A stretch of 64,000 bases of DNA from CAJXZP01 sp041563475 (GTDB taxonomy: Bacteria; Bacteroidota; Bacteroidia; Flavobacteriales_G; Salibacteraceae). Positions 25,216-35,865 of this stretch are shown piece after piece. Every line of letters starts with the position of its first letter. The first letter of the stretch is position 1. The translations under genes were made by a program, and so were the position numbers. Under the pieces are notes generated by a model. That model was not told the origin of the DNA. It made no database searches and worked only from the letters and a program-made list of their open reading frames with translations. The stretch spans positions 1 through 64,000 of the forward strand of contig JBFFMY010000008.1 in assembly GCA_041563475.1 (NCBI GenBank), in the 5' to 3' direction.

Positions 25216-27486
25216 ATGATTATCAAGAAAGAAGACGCATTAAATTACCATTCTGAAGGAAGGCCAGGTAAGATTGCCGTTGTACCCACAAAACCATATA
25301 GCACGCAACGTGATTTATCTTTGGCTTACTCCCCTGGGGTAGCTGAACCTTGTAAAGAAATAGCAGAAAATAAGCAAGACGTATACAAATACACAGCTAA
25401 GGGAAACTTGGTAGCCGTAATATCTAACGGAACGGCTGTTTTAGGCTTAGGAGATATTGGCCCCGAAGCATCCAAACCAGTAATGGAGGGAAAAGGACTA
25501 CTTTTTAAAATATTCTCCGATATTGATGTTTTTGATATTGAGGTGGATGCTAAGGATGTAGATGAGTTTGTGAGAACTGTAAAAAACATTGCGCCAACCT
25601 TTGGAGGAATTAACTTGGAAGATATTAAAGCTCCCGAGGCATTTGAAATTGAAAGTCGACTAAAAGAAGAATTGGATATTCCAGTAATGCACGATGACCA
25701 ACATGGAACTGCAATTATTTCATCCGCTGCCCTATTAAATGCCCTCGAACTGGCTAAAAAGCGCATTGAAAAGGTCAAAATTGTAGTTAACGGTGCTGGA
25801 GCTGCTGCTATTATGTGCGCGCGTTTGTATGTAAAACTTGGAGCAAAACTGGAAAATATTTTGATGCTCGATAGTAAAGGTGTAATTAACACGAGTAGGG
25901 GAGTTTTACCAGAAACTAAAGAGAGTTTTAGACGAAAAACAAATATCTCAACTCTGGAAGAAGCCATAAAAGGCGCAGATGTATTTTTAGGATTATCCAA
26001 AGGGAACGTTTTGTCGCAAGACATGGTGAGAAGTATGGCCAAAAACCCAATTGTTTTTGCATTGGCAAATCCAGTTGCCGAAATTTCGTATGAAGATGGA
26101 ATAGCCTCACGAAAAGATATCATTATGGCTACGGGTCGAAGTGATGCGCCAAACCAAGTAAATAATGTATTGGGATTCCCGTACATTTTTAGAGGTGCCT
26201 TGGATGTTCGTGCAACAACCATTAATGAAGAAATGAAATTGGCGGCTGTTTATGCTTTGGCTGATTTAACCAAATTACCTGTACCGGAAGAAGTTGTGGA
26301 AGCCTACAACGAAGTAAATTTAACCTTTTCACGAGATTATATTATTCCTAAACCCTTAGATCATAGACTAATCACAACAGTTTCACCAGCCGTGGCCATG
26401 GCTGCTGTTAAAAGTGGTGTAGCATTGAAGCCAATAACCGACTGGGAGGAATATAAAAGGTCTTTACAAAAACGATTAGGTTTAGAAAATACCTTGATGA
26501 AAGGGTTAGAAAGACGTGCGAAAAGATATCCACAGCGAATTGTATTTGCAGAAGCGCATGATTTAAAAACACTTAAAGCTGCGCAAACTGTTTCCGAGCA
26601 AAAAATTGCAAAACCAATTTTATTGGGTTTGGAAAGCAAAATTAAAAGAATTGCTGATGAGTATGGTTTAGATTTATCGGGGTGTCAAATTATGGATGCA
26701 CGAGGAGAATCTTCGGAAGAAATGCGGAATTCCTTTGGTCAAATGTTTTTCGAAAAACGTAAACGAAAAGGACTAACTCTTTCAGAAGCAAAAAAATTAA
26801 TGCGTGAAAGAAATTATTTTGCTGCCGGTATGTTAGAAGCCGGTTTGGCTGATGCGGCTATTTCTGGAATTACTAGAAACTACCCCGATACTATTCGTCC
26901 TGCGCTACAGGTTTTAGGAAAAAATGAAGAGGCGTTGAGGATTGTTGGAATGTATGTGGTTATTACCAAAAGAGGTCCGTTATTTTTTGCCGACACTACG
27001 ATTAATTACGATCCATCAGCCGAGGAGTTAGTAGATATTACATTGCAAGTAAATGAGGCCGTAAAACGAATGAAAGTGAAGCCTGTTATTTCCATGTTAT
27101 CGTATTCGAACTTTGGATCTTCTCAAAGTCCAGGCGCCATAAAAGTATCAAAAGCAGTTGAAATTTTACATCGTCAACACCCGGATGTTTTAGTGGATGG
27201 GGAAATGCAAGCGAATTTTGCAATGGATACTGAATTATTAGAAGAAATTTTCCCATTTTCGCAGCTTGTGAATGAAAAGGTGAATACGCTCATTTTCCCG
27301 AACTTAGGTGCAGGAAATATTGCGTATAAATTAACGCAACAATTAGCGTCTACGGACGCAATTGGGCCAATTTTGTTAGGAATTAATAAACCATTCCATG
27401 TACTTCAATTGGGAAGTACAGTACGTGAAATTATAAATATGGTACAAGTCGCTTCAATGGATGCGCAGGCCAAAAAGAACGAATGA
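25216..27486 (+). CDS. maeB: NADP-dependent malic enzyme with C-terminal phosphotransacetylase-like domain
   Basis: The 756-residue protein decarboxylates malate to pyruvate with NADPH formation. The malic-enzyme domain (about 1-415) has YSPGVAEPCKEI, MHDDQHGTAI and the Rossmann motif VNGAGAAAIMCARLYVKLGA. The phosphotransacetylase-like domain (about 430-750) in MaeB proteins usually serves regulation by acetyl-CoA. It is cytosolic. It overlaps ruvA by four bases (ATGA), implying coupling. The neighbourhood of malic enzyme, ruvA and sprA recurs in flavobacteria as far as I recall. Confidence 0.94.
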   Translation: MIIKKEDALNYHSEGRPGKIAVVPTKPYSTQRDLSLAYSPGVAEPCKEIAENKQDVYKYTAKGNLVAVISNGTAVLGLGDIGPEASKPVMEGKGLLFKIFSDIDVFDIEVDAKDVDEFVRTVKNIAPTFGGINLEDIKAPEAFEIESRLKEELDIPVMHDDQHGTAIISSAALLNALELAKKRIEKVKIVVNGAGAAAIMCARLYVKLGAKLENILMLDSKGVINTSRGVLPETKESFRRKTNISTLEEAIKGADVFLGLSKGNVLSQDMVRSMAKNPIVFALANPVAEISYEDGIASRKDIIMATGRSDAPNQVNNVLGFPYIFRGALDVRATTINEEMKLAAVYALADLTKLPVPEEVVEAYNEVNLTFSRDYIIPKPLDHRLITTVSPAVAMAAVKSGVALKPITDWEEYKRSLQKRLGLENTLMKGLERRAKRYPQRIVFAEAHDLKTLKAAQTVSEQKIAKPILLGLESKIKRIADEYGLDLSGCQIMDARGESSEEMRNSFGQMFFEKRKRKGLTLSEAKKLMRERNYFAAGMLEAGLADAAISGITRNYPDTIRPALQVLGKNEEALRIVGMYVVITKRGPLFFADTTINYDPSAEELVDITLQVNEAVKRMKVKPVISMLSYSNFGSSQSPGAIKVSKAVEILHRQHPDVLVDGEMQANFAMDTELLEEIFPFSQLVNEKVNTLIFPNLGAGNIAYKLTQQLASTDAIGPILLGINKPFHVLQLGSTVREIINMVQVASMDAQAKKNE

Positions 27487-28064
27487 TAGAATTTTTAAAG
27501 GGGCGGCTTGCCGAAAAAAACCCAAGCTACGTAGTAATTGATTGTAACGGAGTGGGATATTTTTTAAATATCTCACTTCATACTTTTAGTCAAATTGGTT
27601 CAAATGAATCTATTCAATTATTCACTCATTTGTCCATTCGTGAAGATGCGCATGTTTTGTTTGGGTTTTCGGATAAAGAAGAGCGCGCATTTTTTCGACA
27701 ATTAATTTCAGTTTCAGGTGTTGGGGCTGCAACCGCCCAGTTGGTTTTATCCTCGCTTTCTCCTGCCGAAGCAATGTCGGCAATAATAAATGAAGATGTG
27801 AGAACGCTTCAAGGTGTAAAAGGAATTGGAGGAAAAACAGCGCAAAGAATAATTATTGATTTAAAGGATAAAATCAATAAAATTGAAACTAATTCAGATA
27901 TTTCTTTAAGCCCACACAATACCAATCGTCAAGAGGCGTTATCTGCATTGTTTGCTTTAGGATTTGATAAGTTGAAATCAACAAAAATGGTAGATAATTT
28001 ATTGAAAACCAATGCGGATGTTCCGGTTGAAGAACTGGTTAAATCAGCGTTAAAAAAGCTGTAA
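27483..28064 (+). CDS. ruvA: Holliday junction branch-migration complex subunit RuvA
   Basis: The 193-residue protein has an N-terminal OB fold (MIEFLKGRLAEKNPSYVVID). Two helix-hairpin-helix motifs are LISVSGVGAATAQLVLS and LQGVKGIGGKTAQRIIIDL. A C-terminal three-helix domain (REALSALFALGF type) contacts RuvB. It binds four-way junctions as tetramers and loads RuvB, whose gene is 14 kb upstream rather than adjacent. The start ATG overlaps the maeB stop. Confidence 0.94.
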   Translation: MIEFLKGRLAEKNPSYVVIDCNGVGYFLNISLHTFSQIGSNESIQLFTHLSIREDAHVLFGFSDKEERAFFRQLISVSGVGAATAQLVLSSLSPAEAMSAIINEDVRTLQGVKGIGGKTAQRIIIDLKDKINKIETNSDISLSPHNTNRQEALSALFALGFDKLKSTKMVDNLLKTNADVPVEELVKSALKKL

Positions 28065-28085
28065 TTACAGGATTACATTTTCGAT

Positions 28086-31000
28086 TTGGAAAATAATTAC
28101 GGTAAATTAAAATTCTGTTTAGTTGCTGCTTTCATTTTATTGGGCAACTTTTCTGTAAAAGCCCTTGATGGTGCTTATTATACCCACTTTGTCCGAATTT
28201 TAGCTGATACCAACGATACCAATACTACAAATTTACCCTTTCCTTATGATGACAATAGCGTAACTCCATTTAATCCCGTAAATGTCCCGTTTGATTTATC
28301 AGACCCAGATAATATTAGCCAAGAGATACAATACGATCCCATTTCAGGCAATTATTATGTGGTATCAAAAGTGGGTGATTCTTTAGATTATCGGCCAGTA
28401 AATTACATGACTTTTGATGAATATTCGGAGTATAACTTGGATCAAGCTATCGCGAATTACTGGAAGGAGAAAACGGCAACTGAAAGTGAGTTCTCCAAAG
28501 ATGAAAAAGGGAACACGAATCTTATTCCTTCTTTGAATGTGGATAGCGAGGGGTTTGATAATATTTTTGGAGGTAATACGATTGATATTCGACCCAGTGG
28601 TTCTGCCCAAGTGAAGTTTGGTCTGAAGAACTCAAAAACGGAAAACCCAGCTCTTTCTGAGCGTCAACGAAGCATTACAACGTTTGATTTTGATCAACAA
28701 ATCCAAGTAAATCTAATTGGTAATATTGGAGATAAACTGAAGCTTTCTATTAATTATAATACCGAAGCAACGTTTGATTTTGAAAATCAGGTAAAAATTG
28801 ATTTTACTGGATACGATGATGATATTATTCAGAAAATTGAGGCAGGAAACGTTTCTCTTCCTCTACAAGGTTCTTTGATAACAGGCTCGCAGAGTTTATT
28901 CGGACTCAAAACAAAACTAAAGTTCGGGAAATTAGAGGTGACCACCGTTTTCTCCCAACAAAAGGGAAAGAAGCAAGAAATTGAAGTGAAAGGCGGGGCT
29001 CAAGTCAAAGAGTTTGAACTGAAAGCAGATGAGTATGATGATAACCGCCATTATTTTATATCGCAATTTTTTAGGGATATTTACGAGGAAGCGATGTCAA
29101 GACCGCCTTATGTTTCGTCTCCAGTAAATATTACGCGAATTGAAGTGTGGGTAACGAATAATAACAACACTACCACAAATACGCGAAACCTAATTGCATT
29201 CCAAGATTTAGGTGAAACCGATCCGGATAAAGTTTTTAATCAGAATGGAACAGGAAACCTAACGTTTTTATCCACAGGCCCTTTTCCAGATAATAATCAC
29301 AATAGTTTATACTCTTCTGTAAATACGCCTATTGTAAAGGATTATACCCAAGCAACACCTGCCCTTGGAGCTGTAGGGTATATTGACCAAGAAGATTTTC
29401 AAAAAGTAGGCTTGGCCCGTTTACTTAACGAAACCGATTATGAATTCAACCCACTATTAGGAATCATTTCTTTGAACATGGAAATGCAGCCTAACCAAGT
29501 GTTATCTGTTGCATTCCAGTACACGTATCAAAATGATGTATTTCAAGTAGGGGAATTTTCTACAGATGTAGTGAATGATAAGGCCATTTTCACTAAAATG
29601 CTGAAAAGTTCAAAAATCAATACTACAAGCCCAATGTGGGATTTGATGATGAAAAACGTATATTCAATTGGTGCATATCAATTGCAAAAGGATAATTTCA
29701 AGTTTGATATTTGGTATTTGGATAGAAGAACAGGAGTTCCAACAAATTTTATCCCTTCCGGGCCAGATAGTGTTAGTGGTATTCCTTTAATTCAAGTAAT
29801 GAATTTAGATGAAATGGACCGTAATTTTAATAAAGGCCCAGATGGGGTTTTTGATTTTATTTCTGCGCCAACATATATACCTAATATAAACCCAAGAAAC
29901 GGTAAAGTATTTTTCCCGATTCTAGAGCCATTTGGTAGCCATATCCATAAAATTTCAGGAGGGGATTTGGAATTCGTTGAAAAGTATGCCTTTGATTCCC
30001 TATATACCAATACCCAACCAAATGCGAAAGCCAAATTCCCGAATAAAAATAGGTTTTATTTTAAAGGGAAATATGAATCTTCTATAACAGATGATATTTC
30101 GTTAGGTGCTATGCAGATCCCAGAAGGTGCCGTGAAGGTAACTGCAGGGGGTAGAGAATTGGTAGAGGGCCAAGATTACCAAGTAGATTATAATTTAGGT
30201 CGTGTTAAAATATTAAATCAAGGACTTTTAGAATCTGGCATTCCCATTAAAGTAGCGATTGAAAGTAACTCGTTATTCAACATTCAAACTAAAACCATGT
30301 TAGCCGCACGGTTTGATTATAAAATCTCGAAGGATTTCATGTTGGGTGGTACGATTATGAATTTATCCGAACGTCCTCTTACTCAAAAAACGAGTTACGG
30401 TGATGAGCCAATTTCAAATACCGTTTGGGGAGTAGATGGGACCTATAGAAAGGAATCCCCATTTTTGACCCGTTTAGTTGACAATATTCCGGGAATTGAT
30501 ACCAAAGAGAAATCTAATTTTCAAATTACTGGGGAATTTGCGCAATTTTTACCAGGTCATTCAAAAGCCATTGGAGAGGCAGGAACATCTTATATTGATG
30601 ATTTTGAAGGAAGCCAATCTACTATCGATTTACGTTCAAGAATATCATGGTCTATGGCTAGTATTCCACAAAATCAACCCAACTTATTTCCAGAGGCTTC
30701 TTTAATTGATAATGTTGCCTTAGGGTTTAATAGGGCATTGTTAACGTGGTATACTATCGACCCCTTATTTTTTAGAAATGACTCTAGAACTCCTGATCAC
30801 ATTAAAAATGATCCAGCCATGCAAAGTGATCATTTTATGCGTGAGGTAACCGTTACAGAAGTTTTTGAAAAACAACAAGTAAGTAGCGTTCAAAATCAAA
30901 ATATCCCTACCCTAGATATTGCATTTTACCCCGAAGAAAAAGGGTCATATAACTACGATAATTTTACAGGAACGGATTCGATCGGTGATGTGTATAGTTC

Positions 31001-34000
31001 AGGTATTAACGCAGATGGAACCTTAATTGATCCAGAAACCCGCTGGGGAGGGATTCAAAGAAAAATTGATCAACAAAATTTTGACGCTTTAAATATTGAG
31101 TACATTCAAATTTGGGTAATGGATCCCTTTAATGAAGATTATCCATTTCCAGATGGAGATGACGGTACAATGTATATCAATTTAGGGTCTGTTTCTGAAG
31201 ACGTTCAACGTGATGGACAGAACTTTTTTGAAAATGGTTTAGCTACCCCCCCAACTGTTTTGGCTAACGACCCTTACAAATCTGCATGGGGAAGGTATAC
31301 TCCAGGAAATCAAATTGTGGATGGGTTTGATAATGATCCTGACGCGCGTCAATATCAAGATGTAGGTCTTGATGGTCTGCGTGAGTTTGAAGAAAAGGAA
31401 TTTTTCGGAACTTATGCCAATCAAGTACAAAGCATACCGAATTTGTTTAACGATATTTCTCAAGACAATTTCGTTTATTTTAGAAATGACACCTATGATG
31501 CACAAGAAGCCGACATCCTAACCCGGTACAAAAAGTTTAATAATTATGATGGAAATTCTCCATTGTCGACCTCCGATGGAGGAGCTGCGGTAGGTTCAAC
31601 AAGACCAAATCAGGAGGATATTAATAAGGATAAGAATGTGGATGAAACAGAATCATATTGGCAGTATAAAATAAAGGTGAATAAAAATACTTTTAACAGA
31701 AATAATGTGGGTAATGATCAAATCACGGATGTTAGAACTGCCACAATTACAACCAAAGATGGAAGAACAAGAGATATTGATTGGTACCAATTAAAAATTC
31801 CAATCCGCAGAGGGGAACCAGTTGGAGGAATTAGAGACTTTAGTTCTATTAGATTTATGCGTGTGTTTATGCGTGGGTTTTCTCATCCTGCAGTTTTGCG
31901 ATTTGCTAGATTTGAATTGGTAAGAGGAGAATGGAGAAAATTTGATGGAACGTTAGAAGATCCAGGAGATTATATTTTAGGTGATGACTTTACCAATTTT
32001 GATGTTTCGGCCGTAAACATTGAAGTAAACTCATCAAAGCAACCTGTAAATTATGTCCTTCCCCCGTTCATTCAGCGAGAAATTAATGTGGGATCTACCA
32101 ATTTAAATCAGTTAAATGAACAATCATTAGCCCTTAATATTTGTGAGCTTCCTGACGGACAGGGCCGAGCTGTTTATAGATCATTTGATTTGGACGTTTT
32201 GTCTTACAATACGGTAAAAATGTATATTCATGCGGAGTCGTATGAAAAGGAAAATGCAGTAAATGATAACGATTTAGTTGCTTTTATGCGGGTTGGAACT
32301 GATTTTGAAAATAACTATTACGAATATGAAATCCCCTTAAAAGTAACCTTGCCTGGACAGTATAATGGAGAAGATGATCAGCAAAGATTATTTGTGTGGC
32401 CGGAAGCAAATAATATGGAAATCAGTATGGATGATTTTAAAGAACTTAAAATCCGGAGAAATAAAGAAGCTATTTCAAGTGGTGCTGTTGTTGAATTTAA
32501 TACGCCATATACCATTAAAAATGGAAAGGCAAAATTATCTATTGTTGGTAACCCTTCACTAAATGGCGTGAAGACCATTATGCTTGGGGTTCGGAATCCA
32601 CGAAAAGATCCGGGAGATGAAACGGATGATGGGGAAGGAAAATGTGCTGAAATTTGGTTTAATGAACTGCGATTAACAGATTTTGATGATCAAAGTGGTT
32701 GGGCTTCTGTGGTACGCGCAAGCACTAAATTAGCCGATTTTGCAAATGTTTCGGTATCGGGGAGCATGAGTACACCCGGATGGGGAAGTATTGAAAAGAA
32801 AATTAGTGAGCGTCAACGTGAAACGCGTCAAGATATGGATATCCAAGCGAATTTAGAGCTGGGTAAATTTTTCGGTAAAAAATCCGGAATTAAAATACCT
32901 ACATATGTTGGGTATACCGTTGGGGTGGTTAAACCACAATTCGCTCCACTAGCACCTGACATTAAGTTTGATAGATATATAAATGAAGCTTTTCCAGCTG
33001 GGCCTGAACAAGACTCTGTTCGAAGTGTTCAACAAACAGTAGTGACCCGGAAAAGTTTGAATTTTACAAATGTCCGGAAAGAAAAAACCGACCTTACCCA
33101 AAAGAAAAAAGTGTATGATATTTCAAATTTTGCAGTGAATTACTCGTATAGCTCTATTGAAAAGCATGACTTTGAAACAGAGTTTGACAACTTAAAAACG
33201 TATCGTGGGGGATTATCTTACAACTATTCAACTGCGCCAAAGAATATTAAACCATTTAATAGTAGTAAGTTTCTGAATAAAACAAAATGGTTCGATTTAA
33301 TAAAGGATGTGAATTTCTACCTGTTACCAAAATCGTTTAGTTTTTCAACCGACTTAACACGTCAATATCAAGAATCTAGAACACGGAATAATAATCCAGA
33401 GCTCTTAAATACGATTCCTGTGTATGTCAATAAAACGTTTGATTGGAATAGAAACTACGCATTTAGATGGGATATATCACGTGCATTAAAACTAGATTTC
33501 ACTGCGCGAAATAAATCGTTGATTGTTGAAACCCCAGGGCAAACAGAAACCAATAGGGAAGCTTGGAGTGAAACGGTTCGAACAAGTGTTTTGGCTGGAG
33601 GTACGAATATGAATTACAATCATGGTTTAAACTTAGCTTGGACCGTTCCAATTAATAAAATTCCAATTTTAGACTGGACCTCTACATCCTTTAAGTATGG
33701 AACTACGTATAGCTGGATGCGTGCACCGTTCATTGTAGAAGAAACTGCTGGAAACACCATTCAAAACACCCAAACCATGCAATTGAATGGAACGTTGAAT
33801 TTTGTGAATTTGTACAATAAATCAGATTATTTAAAACGGGTGAATTCGAAACGTCCAGGACAGAAAAAAACGAAGGATAAAAAATCTAGGGAGACAGCTA
33901 AGGACGATTCAGGAGAGTCGCCAGAATCACCAGCGGAGGAAAAAGAGAAAGCTAAAAAAGAAAAGTCGGGTAACGGAAGTGCTGTTTTAGATGGCCTTGC

Positions 34001-35417
34001 CCGGGTTTTAATGATGATTAGAAAAGGAAATGTGAGTTACGCAGTAACCGATGGAATTATGCTTCCAGGGTATAATTCACAAACCAATATTATGGGGATG
34101 GACCCATCTTTTTCTGCCCCTGGATTAGGTTTCATTTTTGGCCAGCAAACAGCTTTTGGAAATAATAGTACGGATTTCCTAGATTACGCACAGGGAAAAG
34201 ATTGGCTCATAAAAAATGAATTGTTTAATAATCAATATCGTGAAACAGCAGGTGAGAAACTTAATTTGAAATTAACTGTTGAGCCTGTGAATGATTTGCG
34301 GGTGGAACTAAATACTGCTTGGAGCACTACTTCTAGTTATTCTACATATAACAGGTATTACTTGGATTATGTTAATCCTGATGGGTCAATTGAATCAAAA
34401 TTTAATCGAGACAGTGAAATCGAGCAAGGTAATTTCTCTACCTCATTTGGATCTATTCGAACGGCATTTGCGAAAGATGGAACGAACTATACCAGTGCAG
34501 CTTTCGAACAATTTGATAAGAACAGAGCAACAATTTCAGCAAGGTTAGGTCAAGACCCAAATAGCTATTCTAATGGCCCATCAGACAGTGGTTACTATGA
34601 TGGTTTCGGGCCAAATCATTCGGATGTTTTGATTCCTGCATTTTTAGCTGCGTATAGCGGAAAAAGTGCAGAAACACAAAGCACAAATATTTTTCAAAAG
34701 TTCTATATTCCAGATGTACGCCTTACATATACTGGTTTAAGTAAAGTTCCTTCTTTGAAGAAAATTTTCCGAAACATTAGTATTTCTTCCGGGTACAAAT
34801 CCACCTATTTGGTTAGTGGATATACCTCTAATATTTTATTTGATGATGTCAATGGTTCAGGTTTTACTCCTGCACGAGACACGAGTTCATTGTATAATAA
34901 CTTTGTTGCCCAAAACAATTTCCAAGGGGTTACAATTAGAGAAGCTTTTAGTCCATTAATTAATGTAGACGTAACGCTAAAAAACACCGTGCAAGTGCGC
35001 TTTGAAATCAAAAAGGATCGTACCATAAATTTAAGTACGCGGAGCTTACAAGTCATGGAAATTCGGGGTCAAGAACTCACTATAGGATTAGGTTACACGT
35101 TCAAACAAATCCGAGCACCATTTCAGCCGAAAACAAAGAGGAATGCAATCAAGAGTGATTTTAAGGTCAGAGCAGACTTTTCTTTGCGAAAAAGCATAAG
35201 TATTACCCGTGAATTGGATGCTGAAATTAATAGAAATGTACCCACAAATGGGCAAGATGCATTATCCATAAAACTTACTGGAGATTACCAACTAAGCAGG
35301 AAATTAACGCTTCGTTTATTCCTTGATTACATAAAGAATACTCCGGTAATTTCATTGTCATATCCTAACTCAACAACGAATGGAGGATTTAGTATAAGGT
35401 TCAATCTAAATGGATAA
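28086..35417 (+). CDS. sprA: SprA, outer-membrane translocon of the type IX secretion system
   Basis: The 2443-residue product is among the longest proteins in these genomes and typical of SprA (Sov in Porphyromonas). SprA is the very large beta-barrel through which T9SS cargo crosses the outer membrane, and is needed for gliding in Flavobacterium. The signal peptide is about residues 8-26 (FCLVAAFILLGNFSVKAL). Conserved SprA segments include GSAQVKFGLKNSKTENPALS, LKLSINYNTEATFDFENQ and GEAGTSYIDDFEGSQSTIDL. The start is TTG at 28086, since the next ATG is far inside. A Lys/Glu-rich low-complexity loop lies at about residues 1921-1965. It would export the sorting-domain proteins listed here. 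Confidence 0.95.
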   Translation: MENNYGKLKFCLVAAFILLGNFSVKALDGAYYTHFVRILADTNDTNTTNLPFPYDDNSVTPFNPVNVPFDLSDPDNISQEIQYDPISGNYYVVSKVGDSLDYRPVNYMTFDEYSEYNLDQAIANYWKEKTATESEFSKDEKGNTNLIPSLNVDSEGFDNIFGGNTIDIRPSGSAQVKFGLKNSKTENPALSERQRSITTFDFDQQIQVNLIGNIGDKLKLSINYNTEATFDFENQVKIDFTGYDDDIIQKIEAGNVSLPLQGSLITGSQSLFGLKTKLKFGKLEVTTVFSQQKGKKQEIEVKGGAQVKEFELKADEYDDNRHYFISQFFRDIYEEAMSRPPYVSSPVNITRIEVWVTNNNNTTTNTRNLIAFQDLGETDPDKVFNQNGTGNLTFLSTGPFPDNNHNSLYSSVNTPIVKDYTQATPALGAVGYIDQEDFQKVGLARLLNETDYEFNPLLGIISLNMEMQPNQVLSVAFQYTYQNDVFQVGEFSTDVVNDKAIFTKMLKSSKINTTSPMWDLMMKNVYSIGAYQLQKDNFKFDIWYLDRRTGVPTNFIPSGPDSVSGIPLIQVMNLDEMDRNFNKGPDGVFDFISAPTYIPNINPRNGKVFFPILEPFGSHIHKISGGDLEFVEKYAFDSLYTNTQPNAKAKFPNKNRFYFKGKYESSITDDISLGAMQIPEGAVKVTAGGRELVEGQDYQVDYNLGRVKILNQGLLESGIPIKVAIESNSLFNIQTKTMLAARFDYKISKDFMLGGTIMNLSERPLTQKTSYGDEPISNTVWGVDGTYRKESPFLTRLVDNIPGIDTKEKSNFQITGEFAQFLPGHSKAIGEAGTSYIDDFEGSQSTIDLRSRISWSMASIPQNQPNLFPEASLIDNVALGFNRALLTWYTIDPLFFRNDSRTPDHIKNDPAMQSDHFMREVTVTEVFEKQQVSSVQNQNIPTLDIAFYPEEKGSYNYDNFTGTDSIGDVYSSGINADGTLIDPETRWGGIQRKIDQQNFDALNIEYIQIWVMDPFNEDYPFPDGDDGTMYINLGSVSEDVQRDGQNFFENGLATPPTVLANDPYKSAWGRYTPGNQIVDGFDNDPDARQYQDVGLDGLREFEEKEFFGTYANQVQSIPNLFNDISQDNFVYFRNDTYDAQEADILTRYKKFNNYDGNSPLSTSDGGAAVGSTRPNQEDINKDKNVDETESYWQYKIKVNKNTFNRNNVGNDQITDVRTATITTKDGRTRDIDWYQLKIPIRRGEPVGGIRDFSSIRFMRVFMRGFSHPAVLRFARFELVRGEWRKFDGTLEDPGDYILGDDFTNFDVSAVNIEVNSSKQPVNYVLPPFIQREINVGSTNLNQLNEQSLALNICELPDGQGRAVYRSFDLDVLSYNTVKMYIHAESYEKENAVNDNDLVAFMRVGTDFENNYYEYEIPLKVTLPGQYNGEDDQQRLFVWPEANNMEISMDDFKELKIRRNKEAISSGAVVEFNTPYTIKNGKAKLSIVGNPSLNGVKTIMLGVRNPRKDPGDETDDGEGKCAEIWFNELRLTDFDDQSGWASVVRASTKLADFANVSVSGSMSTPGWGSIEKKISERQRETRQDMDIQANLELGKFFGKKSGIKIPTYVGYTVGVVKPQFAPLAPDIKFDRYINEAFPAGPEQDSVRSVQQTVVTRKSLNFTNVRKEKTDLTQKKKVYDISNFAVNYSYSSIEKHDFETEFDNLKTYRGGLSYNYSTAPKNIKPFNSSKFLNKTKWFDLIKDVNFYLLPKSFSFSTDLTRQYQESRTRNNNPELLNTIPVYVNKTFDWNRNYAFRWDISRALKLDFTARNKSLIVETPGQTETNREAWSETVRTSVLAGGTNMNYNHGLNLAWTVPINKIPILDWTSTSFKYGTTYSWMRAPFIVEETAGNTIQNTQTMQLNGTLNFVNLYNKSDYLKRVNSKRPGQKKTKDKKSRETAKDDSGESPESPAEEKEKAKKEKSGNGSAVLDGLARVLMMIRKGNVSYAVTDGIMLPGYNSQTNIMGMDPSFSAPGLGFIFGQQTAFGNNSTDFLDYAQGKDWLIKNELFNNQYRETAGEKLNLKLTVEPVNDLRVELNTAWSTTSSYSTYNRYYLDYVNPDGSIESKFNRDSEIEQGNFSTSFGSIRTAFAKDGTNYTSAAFEQFDKNRATISARLGQDPNSYSNGPSDSGYYDGFGPNHSDVLIPAFLAAYSGKSAETQSTNIFQKFYIPDVRLTYTGLSKVPSLKKIFRNISISSGYKSTYLVSGYTSNILFDDVNGSGFTPARDTSSLYNNFVAQNNFQGVTIREAFSPLINVDVTLKNTVQVRFEIKKDRTINLSTRSLQVMEIRGQELTIGLGYTFKQIRAPFQPKTKRNAIKSDFKVRADFSLRKSISITRELDAEINRNVPTNGQDALSIKLTGDYQLSRKLTLRLFLDYIKNTPVISLSYPNSTTNGGFSIRFNLNG

Positions 35418-35423
35418 AAATTA

Positions 35424-35431
35424 TACCTTTG
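35424..35431 (+). promoter_or_regulatory. Candidate -7 element for gcvH
   Basis: TACCTTTG is a full match to TAnnTTTG, 41 bp before the gcvH start and just past the sprA stop. No good TTG is seen at -33. If real, gcvH, VanZ and the first tonB form their own transcript. Confidence 0.4.
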
Positions 35432-35472
35432 AAATCCAAATTTGATAAAGTTTAATTTTTAAGAAATATAAC

Positions 35473-35853
35473 ATGGCAGTACCTGCAGAATTAAAATACA
35501 CCAAGGACCACGAATGGATCAAAATTGATGGAGATGTGGCAACAATTGGAATTACGGACTATGCGCAAGGCGAATTAGGTGATATTGTTTACGTTGAGGT
35601 GGATACGGAAGGAGATTCTTTAGATCGAGAAGAAACCTTTGGTACGGTTGAAGCGGTAAAAACGGTTTCCGATTTATTTATGCCTGTTTCTGGGGAAGTA
35701 ATTGAAGTAAATGGAGATTTAGAAGATTCTCCAGAAACTGTAAACAAAGATGCTTACGGAGCAGGTTGGATGGTTAAAGTAAAAATGAGTAATCTGTCTG
35801 AAGTAGATGACTTATTAGATGCTGCTGCATATGAAGGCTTAATAGCTGTTTAA
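35473..35853 (+). CDS. gcvH: Glycine cleavage system H protein
   Basis: The 126-residue lipoyl carrier shuttles the aminomethyl intermediate between the P, T and L proteins of the glycine cleavage complex. KYTKDHEWIKIDG is the classic N-terminus. ETFGTVEAVKTVSDLFMP contains Lys63, the lipoylation site, and the C-terminal AYGAGWMVKVK matches the family. Length is standard. No other gcv gene lies nearby. It is 12 bp upstream of the VanZ-like gene. Confidence 0.96.
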   Translation: MAVPAELKYTKDHEWIKIDGDVATIGITDYAQGELGDIVYVEVDTEGDSLDREETFGTVEAVKTVSDLFMPVSGEVIEVNGDLEDSPETVNKDAYGAGWMVKVKMSNLSEVDDLLDAAAYEGLIAV

Positions 35854-35865
35854 AATTACTTTGCT

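Noticed and set aside
25326..26222. 298-codon open frame antisense to maeB
   Set aside because: Its composition is rich in Ser/Thr/Pro/Ala as expected from reading a conserved coding sequence backwards, and it has no recognisable motif. maeB is clearly the real gene.
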